Part shown: one piece after another, positions 4,569-6,211 of the stretch | How positions within the stretch are numbered: position 1 is the first letter of the stretch | Layout of the letters: every line of letters starts with the position of its first letter | Assembly: GCA_009704445.1 (NCBI GenBank) | Contig: WLED01000063.1 | Span: 1-6,211, forward strand | Reading direction: 5' to 3' | Length of the DNA stretch: 6,211 nucleotides | From: Actinomycetota bacterium | GTDB taxonomy: Bacteria; Actinomycetota; Actinomycetes; Nanopelagicales; Nanopelagicaceae | The notes under the pieces: model-generated | What the model saw: the letters and a program-made list of their open reading frames with translations, nothing else | Told to the model about the DNA's origin: nothing | The model's database searches: none | Translations under genes and position numbers: made by a program

Positions 4569-6211
4569 ATGTCTCTACAACCACGTATTGCCGCGCCCGG
4601 AAAAGCCCGTCGCGCAGCCTCAGTTGGAAAACCTAAGCGCGCAAAGAAAGCTGCGCAGTTTAAATCTGTCGGACCAAAAGCACGCCATACCTCTGCACAA
4701 AAAGCTGCACGTAAAGGTGCAGTTGTTGGAGCAAAGTCAACGCATGCTTCAAGCACTGCCAGATCAACAAGTGCAAAGCCAGCTACTCGCCGTTACTCAG
4801 ATGTTGATGCCTCTACAGTTTCTAAAAAAGAGGCGCGCCTTTCAGATCGTTCAAAACTTCGTGCAGAGCGTTATCAAAAACAAACTGCATCAAAGCCAAG
4901 ACCAACAGAGGCTCCCGAAGAGCGCAAAGCTCGTATAGAGCGTTCGCAGAGACCAGACTCTCGTGCAAAGAAGTTTGTAAAAGAACGCGATGCTCGCGAA
5001 TCTGCGCCACGTGTAGGCCGCACAGATCGTACGGAGCGCGTTAGCACTACTAACCGTACAGAGCGTTCGGAAAGACCTATTGCTCGTACATCAGATAAAC
5101 CAGAGTTTAAGAAAACTTATAAGAAAGCAGAGCGACCAGCATTTAAACGCGAAGATGCTCGTGGAACAAACACACGTGGGGCTTCTGCACATGGATCATC
5201 TACACGTGGTGCTTCTGACACACGTCCAACTAATCGTCGTGACGCCGTTAAAGCAAAAATTGCACGCACAAATGATGGCCGTCCAAATTTTGAGCCTCGC
5301 AAGTATGAAAAGTTTGATCCAACGCGTCCTAAAAAGCGCAGCGAAGCACCAGATACGCGCGCTGCAAACTTTCGAGCAGAGCGTCCAGTTCGTGATCGCC
5401 GCAATGACTCACCAGCATATGCCCGTGATGATTTCAAAAAACACAATAAAACTCATTCAAATGCAGCTGTAGATTTTGGCGCAGATGATAATTACATTTC
5501 AGCTAACTTAGCTGATGCAAATCTTGTAGATGCCACTCCACTTACAGAAATTACAACTACATTTGCCGAGCTTGGCATTGCTGCTCCCCTTGTTAATGCA
5601 CTGAGCAAACAAGGAATCTTGCACCCTTTCCCAATTCAGATTGCAACACTTCCTGACGCACTTGCTGGTCATGACATTTTAGGTCGAGGACAAACCGGTT
5701 CAGGAAAAACTCTTGCCTTCGGTTTGGCTCTTCTCAATAACCTAAATGGCAAAACTGCAAAACCTCATAAGCCTTTGGCTCTTGTATTAACGCCAACCCG
5801 TGAACTTGCCCAGCAAATCGATGAAGTCTTAATGCCTTTGGCTCGCTCAATTGGCCACGAATCAGTTGTTGTTGCCGGTGGAATGTCTTATGCAAAGCAG
5901 ATAACTGCAATGCGTCGCGGAACTGCAATCCTGGTTGCAACACCTGGCCGTTTAATTGATCTCCTTAACAAAGGTGAAGTTCAGTTAGATCACCTTCAGA
6001 TTACAGTTCTTGATGAAGCAGATCAGATGGCAGATATGGGATTCTTGCCCGTTGTAAAAGAGATTCTTGATCAGGCAAAACTTGATGGTCAGCGACTTCT
6101 CTTTTCTGCAACTCTAGATCGCGGTGTTGACTCTCTCGTTCGTCAATATTTGAAGAATCCAAAGACTCACTCACTTCAAAATGACCGTGCCTCAGTTTCC
6201 ACTATGGAGCA
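4569..6211 (+). CDS. DEAD-box RNA helicase with long basic N-terminal extension (C-terminus beyond right edge)
   Basis: The frame is open from ATG 4569 to the window edge: 547 complete codons, no stop. Residues 1 to about 331 form a low-complexity tail rich in Ala, Arg, Lys, Ser, Thr and Glu. The first RecA-like domain follows: Q motif with Phe332 and Gln357 (HPFPIQ), motif I GQTGSGKT (374-381, Lys380), motif Ia PTRELAQQI (409-417), motif Ib TPGR (458-461), motif II DEAD (482-485) and motif III SAT (513-515). The second RecA domain is cut off. DEAD-box enzymes unwind short RNA duplexes using ATP, acting in ribosome assembly, RNA decay and cold adaptation; the subfamily (RhlE, DeaD or CsdA type) cannot be decided here. 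Start choice is uncertain: the frame is also open upstream, with ATGs at 4485 and 4473, but those would translate through the hairpin region. No strong Shine-Dalgarno is seen (weak GGTG at 4556). Confidence 0.9.
   Translation, partial: MSLQPRIAAPGKARRAASVGKPKRAKKAAQFKSVGPKARHTSAQKAARKGAVVGAKSTHASSTARSTSAKPATRRYSDVDASTVSKKEARLSDRSKLRAERYQKQTASKPRPTEAPEERKARIERSQRPDSRAKKFVKERDARESAPRVGRTDRTERVSTTNRTERSERPIARTSDKPEFKKTYKKAERPAFKREDARGTNTRGASAHGSSTRGASDTRPTNRRDAVKAKIARTNDGRPNFEPRKYEKFDPTRPKKRSEAPDTRAANFRAERPVRDRRNDSPAYARDDFKKHNKTHSNAAVDFGADDNYISANLADANLVDATPLTEITTTFAELGIAAPLVNALSKQGILHPFPIQIATLPDALAGHDILGRGQTGSGKTLAFGLALLNNLNGKTAKPHKPLALVLTPTRELAQQIDEVLMPLARSIGHESVVVAGGMSYAKQITAMRRGTAILVATPGRLIDLLNKGEVQLDHLQITVLDEADQMADMGFLPVVKEILDQAKLDGQRLLFSATLDRGVDSLVRQYLKNPKTHSLQNDRASVSTME
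5172..5217 (+). repeat. Short direct repeat within the helicase tail
   Basis: ACACGTGGGGCTTCTG (5172-5187) recurs as ACACGTGGTGCTTCTG (5202-5217), with one third-position mismatch and a period of 30 bp. It encodes TRGAS twice, ten codons apart. It suggests that the low-complexity tail has grown in part by short in-frame duplication. Confidence 0.55.

Noticed and set aside
4481..4756. Minus-strand 91-codon frame across the helicase start
   Set aside because: It covers the hairpin leader and the Ala/Arg-rich tail in antisense; its Ala-rich composition is the shadow of the sense codons.
5117..5446. Minus-strand 109-codon frame rich in Arg and Ser
   Set aside because: It is antisense to the low-complexity helicase tail, whose biased codons leave the opposite strand open. 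It has no promoter or family resemblance.
5080..5472. Plus-strand 130-codon frame rich in Gln, His and Leu
   Set aside because: It is an off-frame reading of the helicase tail. The helicase frame is continuous through here into unmistakable DEAD-box motifs.

Overview
The window looks like chromosome from a small-genome planktonic actinobacterium, possibly of the Nanopelagicales/acI type. This is inferred from three things: base composition that looks moderate to low in G+C, very short spacers, and proteins with an actinobacterial flavour (the TrmH-family methyltransferase and the CbiQ protein especially). No taxonomic marker gene is present, so the lineage is a guess.

Layout from left to right. 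A small membrane protein gene starts at 107 and runs leftward off the edge. It is divergent from a SpoU/TrmH-family RNA methyltransferase (130-777), with only 22 bp between the two start codons. The methyltransferase is tail-to-tail with a leftward TPR-repeat protein (774-1736), and their stop codons overlap. A 162-bp divergent spacer (1737-1898) carries a strong long inverted repeat and, just before the next gene, a palindrome that resembles a Fur-family nickel regulator (Nur) operator overlapping a likely promoter. A tight four-gene operon follows (1899-4410), encoding a complete energy-coupling-factor cobalt/nickel importer: CbiM (metal-binding membrane subunit), a small PDGLE/CbiN-like subunit, CbiQ (transmembrane coupling subunit) and CbiO (ATPase). 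A 158-bp spacer with a candidate promoter and consecutive hairpins leads into a DEAD-box RNA helicase (4569 to the right edge, incomplete). Its helicase core is preceded by about 330 residues of basic, low-complexity, probably disordered sequence.

The transporter genes form one functional unit. CbiM binds the metal through its extreme N-terminus, the PDGLE protein assists it, CbiQ links it to CbiO, and CbiO hydrolyses ATP. The Nur-like operator suggests nickel rather than cobalt, but the proteins alone do not settle this. A recurring theme is a TANNNT hexamer placed 6-7 nt before the start codon (methyltransferase, membrane protein, TPR protein, cbiM), which suggests leaderless transcripts. 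The helicase gene departs from this and appears to have a long structured leader. I see no mobile element, CRISPR array, tRNA or rRNA, and nothing that clearly marks a wholly new system. The most interesting signals are regulatory: the shared divergent promoter, the operator plus inverted repeat before cbiM, and the helicase leader and N-terminal tail.
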